A DNA stretch of 64,000 nucleotides from Rhodoferax lithotrophicus (GCF_019973615.1 NZ_AP024238.1:1860001-1924000); one strand, 5' to 3'; shown: positions 25,523 through 35,971, counted from the first letter of the stretch. Notes: generated by a model from the sequence alone, not told the origin. Numbers and translations: made by a program.

Positions 25523-28500
25523 AAATCCTCGCCATTCGCGGCAAAAACCTGGCCTCACTGGCGGCTGAATTTGCCATCGACTTCCAAAACGAACCGCTGG
25601 CCAGCGCCGGCCTGTACGCCATTTGCGGCCCGACCGGTGCGGGCAAAAGCACGTTGCTGGATGCCCTGTGCCTGGCCCTGTATGAGCGCACGCCGCGTCT
25701 GAGCCGGGTCGGGCGCGGTGGGGAAATTCCTGACGTGGGTGACAACGACATCAGCCCGTCTGACCCACGCACCCTGCTGCGCCGGGGCGCGGCTGAGGGC
25801 TTTGCCGAAGTGGATTTTGTCGGCAGCGATGGCGTGGCCTACCGCGCCCGCTGGTCGGTGCGCCGCTCACGCAGCAAGATCGACGGCAAGTTGCAGCAGA
25901 GCGAGCTGTCGCTGCTGCGTCTGGTGGATGCCCAGCCGCTGGGCGACCACCGCAAGGTTGAAACCCTGAAACGCATCGAAGCCTGCGTTGGCCTGAACTT
26001 TGAGCAGTTCACCCGCGCCGTGTTGCTGGCGCAAAACGACTTTGCGGCGTTCTTGAAAGCCTCAGACGACGAACGCGCCGAGCTGCTGCAAACCCTGACC
26101 GGCACCGGCACCTTTGCCACGATTTCGATGCAGGCCTTTGCCCGCATGAAGGCTGAAAAAGACGCGCTGGAGCGCCTGCAAGCCCAGCTCAAAGACCAGC
26201 AGCCGCTGGCCCCGGAAGCACGTGCTGACAAGCAAAACCAGCTTCAGCGGCACGCCACGCAGGCCAGCGAGCTGGCGCAGCAAAAAACCGTGCTTGAGGC
26301 CCACCTGCGCTGGTTTCAGCAATGGGATCGCCTGCAAGCCGCGCAAGGGGAGGCGCGTCAGAAGCTGGAGGCTGCCCAAGCCGAGCAAGTGGCTGCCGAA
26401 CCACGCCGTGCCCAGTTGGCGCGGCTGGAGCAGGTGCAGGCGGCGCGGCACCTGTGCGCGGAGCTGACGCGCCTGACGCAGGCGGTGGACAGCGCAGAAG
26501 CCGCTGAGTTGGTCGCCCGTGCCGAGCTGGACAGGGCGCAAGCTCAAGTCGGCACCCATCAGGGCAGCCATGCGCAAGCCTTGGCGCAGGTGAGCCTGGC
26601 CGAGGCTGCCAGAACCCAGGCGCAGCCTGATATCGACCAGGCCCGTGTGCTGGATGCCCGCATCGCCACCCTGACACCGCAATGGCAGACTGCCGAGCAA
26701 TCCAGGAATGACGCACAAAAACACCTTTTAGCCCAGGAAAAACGTGCGCAAGAAGCTATTGAAAATATAGCGTCTGCCGAGCGTGATCTGACTGCGGCAC
26801 AAGACTGGCTGGCGGCGCACGCCACGCTGCGCCCGCTGGCCGAAGGCTGGCAGCGCTGGGAGGCACTGTTTGCCCAGGTGCAGCAGGGGTTGAACGCGCA
26901 CCACCAGACCCAGACCGGGTTGGCGGGGCTGAAGGAACGAGCGGCGGCGAATGCGCAGGCCGGTGTCGCAGCGCAAGCCGCGCTGGCAAGCGCCACCGAG
27001 GCCACGCAGGCCGCCAGTGAAACACTCGACACCCTGGCCCAGGCTTGTGCGGCGGTCGATGCCGAGCAACTGGCGCAAAACAAACAGGCGTTGGAAGCGC
27101 GCCGGGAGCAATTGCACAGCGCCGCCCAGCTGTGGCAGCGCCACACCGAGCTATCTCGTCAGCAGGACAAACTTCTCGCTCAGCAACAGGCCCACCAACT
27201 GGAATGTCAGAGCAGCCAACAAGCGCTGGACGATGGTTCCCCCAGGCGAGCGCGGCTGGAAGCCGAGTTGCATTCCGCCGAGCAGGCCTTGCATCTGGCC
27301 CAACTGGCGGCCAGCCAAAGCGCCGAAGCCTTGCGGGCCAGCCTGCAAGACGGCCAGGCCTGCCCGGTGTGCGGCGCGGTGGAGCATCCCTATGCCAGCC
27401 ATGCGCCGGTGGCCGATGCCATGCTGAAAAGTCTGCAAGACCACGTCAAGGCCAAACAGGCTGACCTGCGTGCGCTGCTGGACCTGCTGGCTGCGGCGCA
27501 GGCCCGCCAGGCCAGCAGTCAGGCGCATCTTGAGCAACTGGGACAGGAGCAGGGGCAACTGGAAGCGGATCGCAGCGACTGCTTGGCGCAGTGGTCTGCT
27601 CACAGTTTACAAGCCGAGGTGAATGTATTGACCGAGCCTGAGCGCAGCCCTTGGTTGATAACACAACAGGAAGGCATCCGAACCGCGCTGGCTCACCTGT
27701 GTCAGCAGGAAGCTGCCTACCGTGAACAACTCAAACAGCGCGAAGCCGCCCAGCAGGTGCTCAATCGCACCCAGTTGGCGCTGACAGAGGCCAGGGCTTC
27801 CGTGAGTCGTCTGGAGGTCGAACACGGTGCCATGGCGCAGGCCATTGAGGCCACGCAGCACCAACTCAGCGAGCTTGACGGGCAGATCACGGCACTGCTG
27901 GATCAACTCGACGGCGCTTTTGGTCATGCGCAGTGGCAATCACGCTGGCGCGAGGACGTGGCGGTGCAAAGTCGGATCGGCCCCGATGCCAGCGGGTTGG
28001 GTGTGGATGCGGCTACCTCGTTTGTGGCGCAATGCCGCAGCGATGCCCAGGCCTGGCTGAGCCAGCAAGAACGCCGCACCACGCTGACGCACCGCCTGAG
28101 TGTCTTGCAACAGGAGCGAACCGCCTGCCAGAGTGCGTGTGAGCAGGCGCAACAGCAGTTTCAAAGTCAATCAGAACGCTGCGCCCAGGTGGCAGCCGAA
28201 TTGCAGGCGTACCGCGACCAACGCAACGCCCTGTGGGCCGGTCAGGCCTTGGCCGAAGTCGAGTCTGGCTTGAATGCCGCACTGGAAGCGGCCAGGGGCG
28301 CAGTGAGTCGCAGTACTGAGGGCTTACAAACCGCGCAGGCCGAGCTGGCCCGCAGGCAAGAGGCGCTGCGGCAGAACGGCCTGCAACTGGATCAATTGCG
28401 CAGCGCTGAGGCCACAGCGCAATCCCAGTTGGCGGCCTGGCTGGCCGACTTCAACACACAGCATCCGTCATTGACCGTGGCTGAATTGCAGTCTTTGCAT

Positions 28501-29298
28501 GAAATCAGCCTGCAGAGCTTATCTGATGAGCGTAAGACGCTACAACAATTAGAGCAATCCTTGAGTGCGGCGCAGGCAGTGTTGCTCAGCCAGCAACAGA
28601 CCCTGACGGTGCATGAAGTGGCGAAACCGGGGCCGGAAGAAGCCGGCGCTTTGCAGGTGAACCTGACCCAGACCACGCAGGCGATGGAAGTCTTGGCTGA
28701 GGCCTTGTCAGCGCTGAAGATCGAGATCGCCCAGGATGATGAGCGCCTGCTCAAGTCCGAATCCTTGCGTGCAGAGATTGAGCGCCAGAGCGCCACGGCG
28801 CGGGTCTGGGCGCAGTTGAGTGAGCTGATTGGTTCAGCCGACGGCAAAAAGTTTCGCAACTTTGCCCAGCAGCTCACGCTGGACATTCTGCTGGACTATG
28901 GCAATCGCCATTTGCAAAGCCTGACGTGCCGCTATCGTCTCCAGCGCATCAAGGACAGCCTGGGCCTGTTGGTGGTGGACCAGGACATGGGCGACGAGGT
29001 GCGTTCGGTGCATTCGCTCTCGGGCGGCGAGTCGTTTCTGGTGTCGCTGGCGCTGGCCCTGGGGCTGGCCTCGTTGTCGTCGCACCGGGTGCAGGTGGAG
29101 TCGCTGTTCATCGATGAGGGCTTTGGAAGCCTGGATGCGGAATCGTTGCGGGTGGCGATGGATGCGCTGGACAACCTTCAGGCGCAGGGCCGCAAGGTCG
29201 GGGTGATCTCGCACGTGGCCGAGATGACTGAGCGCATCGGCATCCGGGTGCAGGTGCTGCGCCAGGCCGGTGGGGTGAGCCGGGTGGTGGTAGGGTAA
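25519..29298 (+). CDS. sbcC: Exonuclease SbcCD, ATPase subunit C
   Basis: A 1259-residue Rad50-like ATPase. Walker A GPTGAGKSTLLDAL lies near residue 35. Long coiled coils fill about 190-560 and 640-1070, and the zinc-hook CPVC is at 615-618. The C-terminal signature LSGGESFLVSLALALG and Walker B FIDEGFGSLD complete the head. Residues about 403-419 (LAQEKRAQEAIENIA) are encoded by a dispersed repeat, tolerated inside the coiled coil. It is longer than E. coli SbcC (about 1050 residues). Confidence 0.95.
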   Translation: MKILAIRGKNLASLAAEFAIDFQNEPLASAGLYAICGPTGAGKSTLLDALCLALYERTPRLSRVGRGGEIPDVGDNDISPSDPRTLLRRGAAEGFAEVDFVGSDGVAYRARWSVRRSRSKIDGKLQQSELSLLRLVDAQPLGDHRKVETLKRIEACVGLNFEQFTRAVLLAQNDFAAFLKASDDERAELLQTLTGTGTFATISMQAFARMKAEKDALERLQAQLKDQQPLAPEARADKQNQLQRHATQASELAQQKTVLEAHLRWFQQWDRLQAAQGEARQKLEAAQAEQVAAEPRRAQLARLEQVQAARHLCAELTRLTQAVDSAEAAELVARAELDRAQAQVGTHQGSHAQALAQVSLAEAARTQAQPDIDQARVLDARIATLTPQWQTAEQSRNDAQKHLLAQEKRAQEAIENIASAERDLTAAQDWLAAHATLRPLAEGWQRWEALFAQVQQGLNAHHQTQTGLAGLKERAAANAQAGVAAQAALASATEATQAASETLDTLAQACAAVDAEQLAQNKQALEARREQLHSAAQLWQRHTELSRQQDKLLAQQQAHQLECQSSQQALDDGSPRRARLEAELHSAEQALHLAQLAASQSAEALRASLQDGQACPVCGAVEHPYASHAPVADAMLKSLQDHVKAKQADLRALLDLLAAAQARQASSQAHLEQLGQEQGQLEADRSDCLAQWSAHSLQAEVNVLTEPERSPWLITQQEGIRTALAHLCQQEAAYREQLKQREAAQQVLNRTQLALTEARASVSRLEVEHGAMAQAIEATQHQLSELDGQITALLDQLDGAFGHAQWQSRWREDVAVQSRIGPDASGLGVDAATSFVAQCRSDAQAWLSQQERRTTLTHRLSVLQQERTACQSACEQAQQQFQSQSERCAQVAAELQAYRDQRNALWAGQALAEVESGLNAALEAARGAVSRSTEGLQTAQAELARRQEALRQNGLQLDQLRSAEATAQSQLAAWLADFNTQHPSLTVAELQSLHEISLQSLSDERKTLQQLEQSLSAAQAVLLSQQQTLTVHEVAKPGPEEAGALQVNLTQTTQAMEVLAEALSALKIEIAQDDERLLKSESLRAEIERQSATARVWAQLSELIGSADGKKFRNFAQQLTLDILLDYGNRHLQSLTCRYRLQRIKDSLGLLVVDQDMGDEVRSVHSLSGGESFLVSLALALGLASLSSHRVQVESLFIDEGFGSLDAESLRVAMDALDNLQAQGRKVGVISHVAEMTERIGIRVQVLRQAGGVSRVVVG
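26726..26774 (+). repeat. Dispersed short repeat, copy 4, inside sbcC
   Basis: TTTTAGCCCAGGAAAAACGT then GCGCAAGAAGCTATT and GAAAATATAGCGTC. In frame within the first coiled coil. Confidence 0.65.
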
Positions 29299-29380
29299 GG
29301 GGTAGGTGTGTGCAATGGTGCTGTCCGTGGCTCTCCGCCTGGATGAGCGTGATTTGGAAATGGGGAGCAGCCGTTGCAAC

Positions 29381-29409
29381 AAAAAAGCCCGCAGTGAGCG
29401 GGCTTTTTT
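29381..29409. terminator. Bidirectional terminator between sbcC and rpmG
   Basis: AAAAAAGCCCGC AGTGA GCGGGCTTTTTT, with A and T runs on both sides, between convergent genes. Confidence 0.85.
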
Positions 29410-29426
29410 GTCAGGAAAGGGCTGAA

Positions 29427-29597
29427 TTACTTCAGCTTCATTTCTTTGTAATCCACGTGCTTGCGAGCTTTGGGATCAAATTTCTTGATCAACATTTTCT
29501 CGGGAGTGGTTTTCTTGTTTTTGCTGGTGGTGTAGAAGTGGCCAGTGCCAGCTGTGGATTCCAGCTTGATTTTTTCGCGTCCGCCTTTGGTTGCCAT
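29427..29597 (-). CDS. rpmG: 50S ribosomal protein L33
   Basis: A 56-residue basic protein ([19 protein letters not shown] ... [19 protein letters not shown]) of the large ribosomal subunit. It is read from ATG at 29597 to TAA at 29427 on the minus strand. It lacks the CxxC pairs of the zinc-binding L33 form, so it is the zinc-independent type. It follows rpmB by 27 bases, the usual rpmB-rpmG pair. Confidence 0.96.
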   Translation of the reverse strand: MATKGGREKIKLESTAGTGHFYTTSKNKKTTPEKMLIKKFDPKARKHVDYKEMKLK

Positions 29598-29624
29598 GAT
29601 GTTCTTTCTAGTCTGGTGAATGAA

Positions 29625-29858
29625 TTAGGCTTGACCACGAGCGCGCAGGTCAGCGAGCACCGCATCAATACCGTTTTTGTCGATCAAACGCAGACCGGCA
29701 TTGGAGATGCGCAGACGCACCCAGCGATTTTCAGACTCCACCCAGAAGCGGCGGTATTGCAGATTCGGCAGGAACCGACGTTTGGTTTTGTTGTTGGCGT
29801 GGGAAACATTGTTCCCAACCATGGGGCCTTTGCCCGTGACTTCACATACGCGTGCCAT
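29625..29858 (-). CDS. rpmB: 50S ribosomal protein L28
   Basis: A 77-residue ribosomal protein ([20 protein letters not shown] ... RRFLPNLQ). CGGAGTG precedes the ATG. First gene of the rpmB-rpmG operon. The 235-base gap to xseB holds the divergent promoters. Confidence 0.97.
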   Translation of the reverse strand: MARVCEVTGKGPMVGNNVSHANNKTKRRFLPNLQYRRFWVESENRWVRLRISNAGLRLIDKNGIDAVLADLRARGQA

Positions 29859-30093
29859 GTGGACACTCCGATATTTAAAACGGCCCCGACTGATGCCGGA
29901 TGCCTCACCTCGCCAAGAAAAAGGGTGGCGGTAACCCGATTGATACTCAAACCCTCACGGGTAAAGCAGCAAAGCCGAGCATTATAGCCTGCCCCTTTCT
30001 TCATTCGTTGAAAGGCTGTTGTCGGAGTGGATGTGTCCAGACCCCATGGTGCGCCTAAAATCGCCATTTTGATCCCGGGGAGCATCTCAATCT

Positions 30094-30327
30094 ATGGCTA
30101 CCGCCTCCAAACACAGTTCCGTACCGGCAAACTATGAAGTGGCACTGCAAGAGCTGGAACAACTGGTCGCCAGACTGGAGTCTGGCGATATGCCCCTGGA
30201 GCAATTACTCACTCAATACAAACGTGGTGCAGAATTGCTGACGTTTTGTCGTGATCGCCTGGAAGCGGTTGAAAACCAAGTGAAAGTGCTCGATGGCAGC
30301 ACACTGAAAACATGGACACCCGAATAA
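30094..30327 (+). CDS. xseB: Exodeoxyribonuclease VII small subunit
   Basis: A 77-residue helical protein ([24 protein letters not shown], then [16 protein letters not shown]), the accessory subunit of the single-strand DNA exonuclease. It overlaps the ispA start by 16 bases, the usual xseB-ispA-dxs operon order. Confidence 0.95.
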   Translation: MATASKHSSVPANYEVALQELEQLVARLESGDMPLEQLLTQYKRGAELLTFCRDRLEAVENQVKVLDGSTLKTWTPE

Positions 30328-31337
30328 CCCCCCTCGTACCGCTGGATCTGAAATCCTGGATTGCTCGCCAACTGGACCAGGTAGAACTTGCCCTGGATCG
30401 CTGGGTGAGTGTGGATGCTGGTGCTGACTTGGAACATCACGCACCGGCAGATCTGATGGCGGCGATGCGTTATGCGGTGCTTGATGGCGGAAAACGTTTG
30501 CGCCCACTGTTGGTGCTGGCCGCCTGTGAGGCCGTCAACAGCGGTTTGAAGCATGACTATTTGCCGATAGAAGAGTGTGATGATGAACTTGCCCGTCGGG
30601 GTGTGATTGATCCCGAAGCTGCCACACAGGGGTCGGGTGAAGCCGCTCTGCGGGCCGCCTGTGCTGTGGAGTTGATTCATGCTTATTCGTTGGTACATGA
30701 CGATATGCCGTGTATGGACAACGATGTGCTGCGGCGCGGCAAACCCACGGTGCATGTGCAGTTTGGCCAAGCCAGCGCTTTGTTGGCGGGGGATGCGCTA
30801 CAAGCACTGGCTTTTGAATTGCTGACCCCTGAAGGTTCAGCCATTGCATCCGCTCAACAAGCCAAGTTATGCCGTTTGTTAGCGCGTGCAGCGGGTTGTG
30901 CAGGTATGGCAGGTGGTCAGGCCATTGATTTGGCCAGCGTTGGATTGCAATTAACTGAAGACCAGTTGCGGGAAATGCACCGGCTTAAAACCGGGGCGCT
31001 GTTGCAAGCCAGTGTGATGATGGGGGCGGTTTGCGCCGAGCCCATGTCTGTGGCACGTGCCGCACTTCATCGCTATGGGGCAGCCATCGGCTTGGCTTTT
31101 CAGGTGGTGGACGATATTCTGGATGTCACTGCGGACTCCAGCACGCTGGGTAAAACAGCCGGTAAAGACGCTGAACATGACAAGCCCACTTATGTGTCAT
31201 TGATGGGCCTGGATGCTGCTCGTGCTTATGCGCAAGCCTTGCACCGCCAGGCGTTGCAGGCGCTGGCTGACACCGGCTTGGTGGATACGCGTATCTTGCA
31301 GGGGTTGGCTGACATGGTGGTGCAGCGATCCAATTGA
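30312..31337 (+). CDS. ispA: Farnesyl diphosphate synthase (short-chain polyprenyl synthetase)
   Basis: Condenses IPP with DMAPP/GPP to make farnesyl diphosphate for quinones and undecaprenyl phosphate. The first Asp-rich motif is DDMPCMD (130-136) and the second is DDILD in [24 protein letters not shown] binds diphosphate. At 341 residues it is about 40 longer than usual: residues about 80-112 form an acidic insert between the RPLL helix and the first Asp motif. The ATG lies inside the end of xseB. Confidence 0.95.
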   Translation: MDTRITPLVPLDLKSWIARQLDQVELALDRWVSVDAGADLEHHAPADLMAAMRYAVLDGGKRLRPLLVLAACEAVNSGLKHDYLPIEECDDELARRGVIDPEAATQGSGEAALRAACAVELIHAYSLVHDDMPCMDNDVLRRGKPTVHVQFGQASALLAGDALQALAFELLTPEGSAIASAQQAKLCRLLARAAGCAGMAGGQAIDLASVGLQLTEDQLREMHRLKTGALLQASVMMGAVCAEPMSVARAALHRYGAAIGLAFQVVDDILDVTADSSTLGKTAGKDAEHDKPTYVSLMGLDAARAYAQALHRQALQALADTGLVDTRILQGLADMVVQRSN

Positions 31338-31359
31338 CTGTAGATGTAAAAATTATTGG

Positions 31360-31416
31360 TTAAAAGTGGTTGTGGCGCTTGTAAATAAAGCGTAAGCAGC
31401 TATTAAAAATAGAGCA
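31360..31416 (+). repeat. Dispersed short repeat, copy 5, in the ispA-dxs gap
   Basis: TGGCGCTTGTAAATAAAGCG then TAAGCAGCTATTAAAAATAG. It occupies nearly the whole leader directly before the dxs start, where it could form a hairpin near the ribosome binding site. Confidence 0.7.
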
Positions 31417-31417
31417 T

Positions 31418-33292
31418 ATGTTGACCCAAACCCCGTATTCCATGCTGCAGTCGATCCACTCCCCAGTGGATCTGCGCCAGCTGCAGCGAGAGCAGCTTGG
31501 CCGTCTGGCCACTGAATTGCGCGCCTATTTGCTTGAAAGTGTGTCCAAAACAGGCGGGCATTTAAGTTCCAACCTGGGCACGGTGGAGCTCACTGTGGCC
31601 CTGCACTATGTGTTCAACACGCCGCATGACCGGGTGGTGTGGGACGTGGGCCATCAAACCTACCCGCACAAAATCCTGACAGGGCGGCGTGAGCGTATGT
31701 CGTCCTTGCGTCAATTGGGTGGTTTGAGTGGTTTTCCACAGCGCGCCGAGAGTGAGTTTGATGCTTTTGGTACAGCCCATTCCAGCACCTCCATTTCTGC
31801 GGCCTTGGGCATGGCGCTGGCCAGTCGCCTCAAGGGGGAAGACCGGCATGCCATTGCCGTGATTGGTGATGGGGCCATGACCGCTGGCATGGCCTTTGAA
31901 GCCATGAACAACGCGGGTGTGTCTGACTGCAATCTGCTGGTCATCCTCAACGACAACGACATGTCCATCAGTCCGCCTGTGGGGGCTTTGAATCGCTACC
32001 TGGCCAAATTGATGAGCGGACAGTTTTACGCTGCAGCCAAAAATGCAGGCAAAACCGTACTCAAAGGTGCACCACCGCTGTTTGAGCTGGCCCGGCGTTT
32101 TGAAGAATCGGCCAAAGGCATGGTCAAGCCCATCACCCTGTTTGAAAAATTCGGCTTTAACTATGTGGGCCCGATTGATGGCCATGACGTGGACACTCTG
32201 GTGACGGTGCTGGAGAACATCAAACACCTTAAAGGCCCGCAGTTTTTGCATGTGGTCACCAAAAAAGGGCAAGGTTACAAGCTGGCCGAGGTTGATCCGG
32301 TGGCTTACCATGGCCCTGGCAAGTTTGACCCGGCAGTGGGTCTGCAACAAAGTGCGATACCCAGCAAACCCAGCTTTACACAGGTGTTTGGCGACTGGCT
32401 GTGTGACATGGCGGCGGCGGACGACCGTCTGGTTGCCATCACTCCAGCCATGCGTGAAGGCTCCGGCATGGTGGAGTTTGAGAAGCGGTTTCCGACCCGC
32501 TTTTTTGACGTGGGTATTGCTGAGCAACACGCCGTGACCTTTGCCGCCGGTTTGGCCTGCGAAGGCCTGAAACCGGTGGTGGCGATTTATTCCACTTTTT
32601 TACAGCGCGCTTATGACCAGTTGATTCACGACGTGGCGATTCAGAACCTGCCCGTGGTGTTTGCATTGGATCGCGCCGGACTGGTGGGCGCTGACGGTGC
32701 GACCCATGCGGGTGCTTACGACATTCCTTATCTGCGTTGTATTCCCAACGTCAGTGTGGCATGTCCGGCAGATGAAAACGAATGCCGCCAGTTGCTCAGT
32801 ACGGCCTATGCACAAAACACGCCGGTGGCAGTGCGTTATCCACGTGGTGCGGGTGCAGGTGTTGCCGTGACCAGCACGCTGGATGCGCTGCCGTTTGGCC
32901 AAGGTGAGATTCGCCGCCAGGGCCAGCGTCTGGCATTTCTGGTTTTTGGTACCTTGCTGCAGGCGGCCTTGCAAGTGGCGGAAAAGCTCGATGCCACCGT
33001 GGTCAATATGCGCTGGGCCAAACCACTGGATGTGGATTTGCTGGTTCAGGTTGCTGCAGATCACGACGCACTAGTCACTCTCGAAGAGGGTGCGGTGATG
33101 GGTGGTGCCGGCAGTGCCGTGCTGGAAGCACTGGCTGCTGCAGGTTTGGTCAAGCCGCTGCTGCAGTTGGGTTTGCGTGACGAATTTATTGAACATGGTG
33201 ATCCGGCCAAGTTGCTGGCGCTGCAGGGCTTGGATGCAAGGGGAATTGAGGCATCCGTGAGTCAGCGTTTTGCGGCGTTGCTAGCGTCCTGA
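31418..33292 (+). CDS. dxs: 1-deoxy-D-xylulose-5-phosphate synthase
   Basis: A thiamine-diphosphate enzyme joining pyruvate and glyceraldehyde 3-phosphate, the first step of the MEP isoprenoid pathway. At 624 residues it is full length. [20 protein letters not shown], the ThDP motif [18 protein letters not shown] with downstream NDNDMSIS, and the C-terminal transketolase domain ([15 protein letters not shown]) are all intact. ATG 31418 lacks a strong ribosome binding site; ATG 31442 is an alternative. The product feeds ispA indirectly, explaining the operon. Confidence 0.96.
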   Translation: MLTQTPYSMLQSIHSPVDLRQLQREQLGRLATELRAYLLESVSKTGGHLSSNLGTVELTVALHYVFNTPHDRVVWDVGHQTYPHKILTGRRERMSSLRQLGGLSGFPQRAESEFDAFGTAHSSTSISAALGMALASRLKGEDRHAIAVIGDGAMTAGMAFEAMNNAGVSDCNLLVILNDNDMSISPPVGALNRYLAKLMSGQFYAAAKNAGKTVLKGAPPLFELARRFEESAKGMVKPITLFEKFGFNYVGPIDGHDVDTLVTVLENIKHLKGPQFLHVVTKKGQGYKLAEVDPVAYHGPGKFDPAVGLQQSAIPSKPSFTQVFGDWLCDMAAADDRLVAITPAMREGSGMVEFEKRFPTRFFDVGIAEQHAVTFAAGLACEGLKPVVAIYSTFLQRAYDQLIHDVAIQNLPVVFALDRAGLVGADGATHAGAYDIPYLRCIPNVSVACPADENECRQLLSTAYAQNTPVAVRYPRGAGAGVAVTSTLDALPFGQGEIRRQGQRLAFLVFGTLLQAALQVAEKLDATVVNMRWAKPLDVDLLVQVAADHDALVTLEEGAVMGGAGSAVLEALAAAGLVKPLLQLGLRDEFIEHGDPAKLLALQGLDARGIEASVSQRFAALLAS

Positions 33293-33328
33293 GCAGCTCA
33301 AATTTTGATTTGACGCAGGTTTTGACTG

Positions 33329-33358
33329 ATCAATATCAGGGAAAACCCTGATATTGAT
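33329..33358. other. Perfect 13-bp inverted repeat after dxs
   Basis: ATCAATATCAGGG and CCCTGATATTGAT surround a four-base AAAA loop. No T run follows, so it is not a standard terminator. It may protect or end the dxs mRNA, or act as an operator before the TRAP gene at 33452. Confidence 0.6.
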
Positions 33359-33451
33359 GGATGGGCTTCTTACAATCCTGGTGACTGTGACGGGTGACAG
33401 CGATACAAGCTGGTACCCCACAAGCTTTTAATCACTACTGGAGAATACCCA

Positions 33452-34537
33452 ATGGATCGTCGTTCAATCATCAAACATGCCGGTTTGGCCGGTGTCTTGA
33501 CTGCGGGAGTTGCACCTGCCGTGTATGCCCAAGGGGTCAATGTGCGTTGGCGCCTGGCTTCAAGCTTTCCGAAGTCGCTGGATACTATTTATGGCAGCGC
33601 GGAAATGTTTGCCAAGACCATGAAAGCCTTATCCGGTGGCAAATTTGAAGTCAGCGTGCACGCTGCCGGTGAGTTGATGCCAGCGTTTGGTGTGGTGGAC
33701 GCGCTGCAGAACGGCACCGTTGAGATGGCACAGACGGCCTCCTATTATTTCACCGGGAAAGACCCCATTTTTGCCTTTGGCTGTGCAGTGCCATTTGGTT
33801 TGACCGCGCGGCAAATGGATGCCTGGATGGATCATGGCAACGGCCGCAAGCTGATGGATGAGTTTTATGCCAGATACAACATCAAGAGTCGCAGTGCGGG
33901 CAACACCGGTACGCAAATGGGCGGCTGGTACCGCAAGGAGATCAAGACGGCCAACGACCTGAAGGGTTTGAAGATGCGTATGGGCGGAGGCTTGTTTGGT
34001 GAGGCCATGCTCAAACTCGGTGTGGTGCCGCAGAACATGCCGGCCGGTGATGTGTACCAGGCACTGGAAAAAGGCACGCTGGATGCGGTTGAGTTTGTGG
34101 GTCCTTACGACGATCAAAAGCTCGGATTCAACAAGGTGGCACCTTTCTATTACTACCCCGGCTGGTGGGAAGGTGGTGCGGAGCTGGAGTTCTACATCAA
34201 CGCCAAAGCCTATGCAGCGTTATCGCCAGAGTATCAAGCCATGGTAGATGCGGCAACTGCTGTGGCCTCCCGCGACATGACGGCCAAGTACGATGCCTTT
34301 AACCCGCTTGCTTTGAAAAAACTGGTGGCCGCCAAGACACAGTTGAAGGCCTTTCCCAAAGAGATCATGGATGCAGGATTCAAGGCTTCGATGGAGGTTT
34401 TTGCCGCACATGAGGCAATTTCACCCGAATTCAAGAAAATTCACCAGGACATGCGTGCCTTTCAGCGTGAGCAAATCCTGTGGCAACGTTTTTCCCAGTT
34501 CCGGTTTGACAGCTACATGGCCACGGTCAAGATTTAG
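33452..34537 (+). CDS. TRAP transporter substrate-binding protein (DctP/TakP type), copy 1
   Basis: A 361-residue periplasmic protein. The N-terminus (MDRRSIIKHAGLAGVLTAG ... VYAQG) has an RR pair and hydrophobic core like a Tat signal, cleaved after YAQ or nearby. The mature part has VRWRLASSFPKSLDT, GNTGTQMGGWYRKEI and VEFVGPYDDQKLGFNKVAPFYYYPGWW, typical of the group that binds 2-oxoacids or related carboxylates. Closely related to the 34805 protein, so a tandem duplication. The permease genes lie convergently at 36050-38427. Ligand not known. Confidence 0.92.
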   Translation: MDRRSIIKHAGLAGVLTAGVAPAVYAQGVNVRWRLASSFPKSLDTIYGSAEMFAKTMKALSGGKFEVSVHAAGELMPAFGVVDALQNGTVEMAQTASYYFTGKDPIFAFGCAVPFGLTARQMDAWMDHGNGRKLMDEFYARYNIKSRSAGNTGTQMGGWYRKEIKTANDLKGLKMRMGGGLFGEAMLKLGVVPQNMPAGDVYQALEKGTLDAVEFVGPYDDQKLGFNKVAPFYYYPGWWEGGAELEFYINAKAYAALSPEYQAMVDAATAVASRDMTAKYDAFNPLALKKLVAAKTQLKAFPKEIMDAGFKASMEVFAAHEAISPEFKKIHQDMRAFQREQILWQRFSQFRFDSYMATVKI

Positions 34538-34804
34538 CCGTTGCAGGTATGTTGCCTCATGTCTATGGCATGGGGTGTTTCCTTGTGACGGTGTTGATGA
34601 ATTGAATTATTTTCACGGTCGTTGTGAGTAGATTCTTACTCCCTTTGGGGGGGAGCCTCTTTGGGGTCGAATTGTGTCCCAGAGAGAGGGAAAACCCGCA
34701 TGGGGGTGGTATCCAGCGTTCCATAGAATGCTCAGTGACTTTGTCGGTCATCACCCGCTACCCGCTGGGTGAGCTATTCAATCTGTAAACCCAGGAGTAA
34801 ATCA

Positions 34805-35887
34805 ATGGATCGTCGTTCCGTCATTAAAAACGCTGGTATTGCTGGCGTACTGGCTGCAGGCGCTGCACCGGTGGTGCATGCCCAGGGCGCTGCCGTTCGC
34901 TGGCGTCTGGCCTCTAGTTTTCCAAAATCGCTCGACACCATTTTTGGCGCTGCTGAGACCATTGCAAAAAAAGTAAGTGAAATGAGCGGTGGCAAGTTCG
35001 TCATCTCAACTCATGCTGCTGGCGAGTTGATGCCTGCACTTGGAATTGTGGATGGTGTGCAAAACGGTACGGTGGAGTGTGGTCACACCTGCGCTTACTA
35101 CTATTTTGGCAAGGACGAAACCTTTGCAATGGGTACTTCGGTGCCTTTTGGTTTGAATAGTCGCCAGATGTCTGCCTGGATGTTTGAGGGCAACGGTGGT
35201 AAGTTGATGCGCGAGTTTTATGCCAAGTACAACATTGTGAATTTTCCGGCTGGCAATACCGGTGCCCAAATGGGCGGTTGGTACCGCAAGGAAATCAAGA
35301 GTGCGGCTGATATCAAGGGGCTCAAGTTCCGCGTTGGTGGTTTTGCCGGTAAAGTGATTGAGCGCATGGGTGGCGTGCCAACCAGCATTCCTGGCGGTGA
35401 AATTTACCAGGCCTTGGAAAAAGGCACGATTGATGCCGCAGAGTGGATTGGACCGTACGACGATCAAAAGCTGGGCTTCAACAAGGTGGCTCCGTTCTAC
35501 TACTATCCTGGCTGGTGGGAAGGTGGCCCAGAGGTGGATTTGTTTGTTAATGACAAAGCCTATGCCGCTTTGTCGGCTGAAAATAAGGCCATTCTTGAAG
35601 CGGCAACAGCCTATGCACACATCGAAATGCAAGCCAAGTACGATGCCAAGAATCCCATGGCTTTGAAGCAATTGGTGGGTGCCAAGACCAAGGTATTGCC
35701 TTTCCCGAAGGATGTGCTGGATCTGGCTTTCAAGGAGTCGATGGCTCTTTACGAAGATCTTCGCGGCAAAAACCCGCAGTGGAAAAAGGTGTACGACGAC
35801 ATGTCAGCTTTCCGCAAAGATCAAAACCTGTGGTTCCGTTTTACCGAAGCCAAATTTGACTCTTTCATGCAGTCGCAAAAGCTGTAA
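34805..35887 (+). CDS. TRAP transporter substrate-binding protein (DctP/TakP type), copy 2
   Basis: A 360-residue paralogue of the 33452 protein, with the same Tat-like leader (MDRRSVIKNAGIAGVLAAG) and the same core motifs (GNTGAQMGGWYRKEI, GPYDDQKLGFNKVAPFYYYP). AGGAG lies just before ATG 34805, so the in-frame upstream extension is rejected. Differences cluster around residues 85-110 and 140-190, where ligand contacts are expected. The 267-base gap before it contains no gene. A strong terminator follows. Confidence 0.93.
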   Translation: MDRRSVIKNAGIAGVLAAGAAPVVHAQGAAVRWRLASSFPKSLDTIFGAAETIAKKVSEMSGGKFVISTHAAGELMPALGIVDGVQNGTVECGHTCAYYYFGKDETFAMGTSVPFGLNSRQMSAWMFEGNGGKLMREFYAKYNIVNFPAGNTGAQMGGWYRKEIKSAADIKGLKFRVGGFAGKVIERMGGVPTSIPGGEIYQALEKGTIDAAEWIGPYDDQKLGFNKVAPFYYYPGWWEGGPEVDLFVNDKAYAALSAENKAILEAATAYAHIEMQAKYDAKNPMALKQLVGAKTKVLPFPKDVLDLAFKESMALYEDLRGKNPQWKKVYDDMSAFRKDQNLWFRFTEAKFDSFMQSQKL

Positions 35888-35909
35888 TCGGATTTACACC
35901 GCATTCTTC

Positions 35910-35938
35910 AAAGCCCCGCTTAGCGGGGCTTTTTTTTC
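35910..35938 (+). terminator. Terminator after the second TRAP binding-protein gene
   Basis: AAGCCCCGCTTAGCGGGGC followed by a run of eight T. Confidence 0.88.
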
Positions 35939-35971
35939 GTCTGCTGACAGTCCTGACAAGCATCCTGAGAT

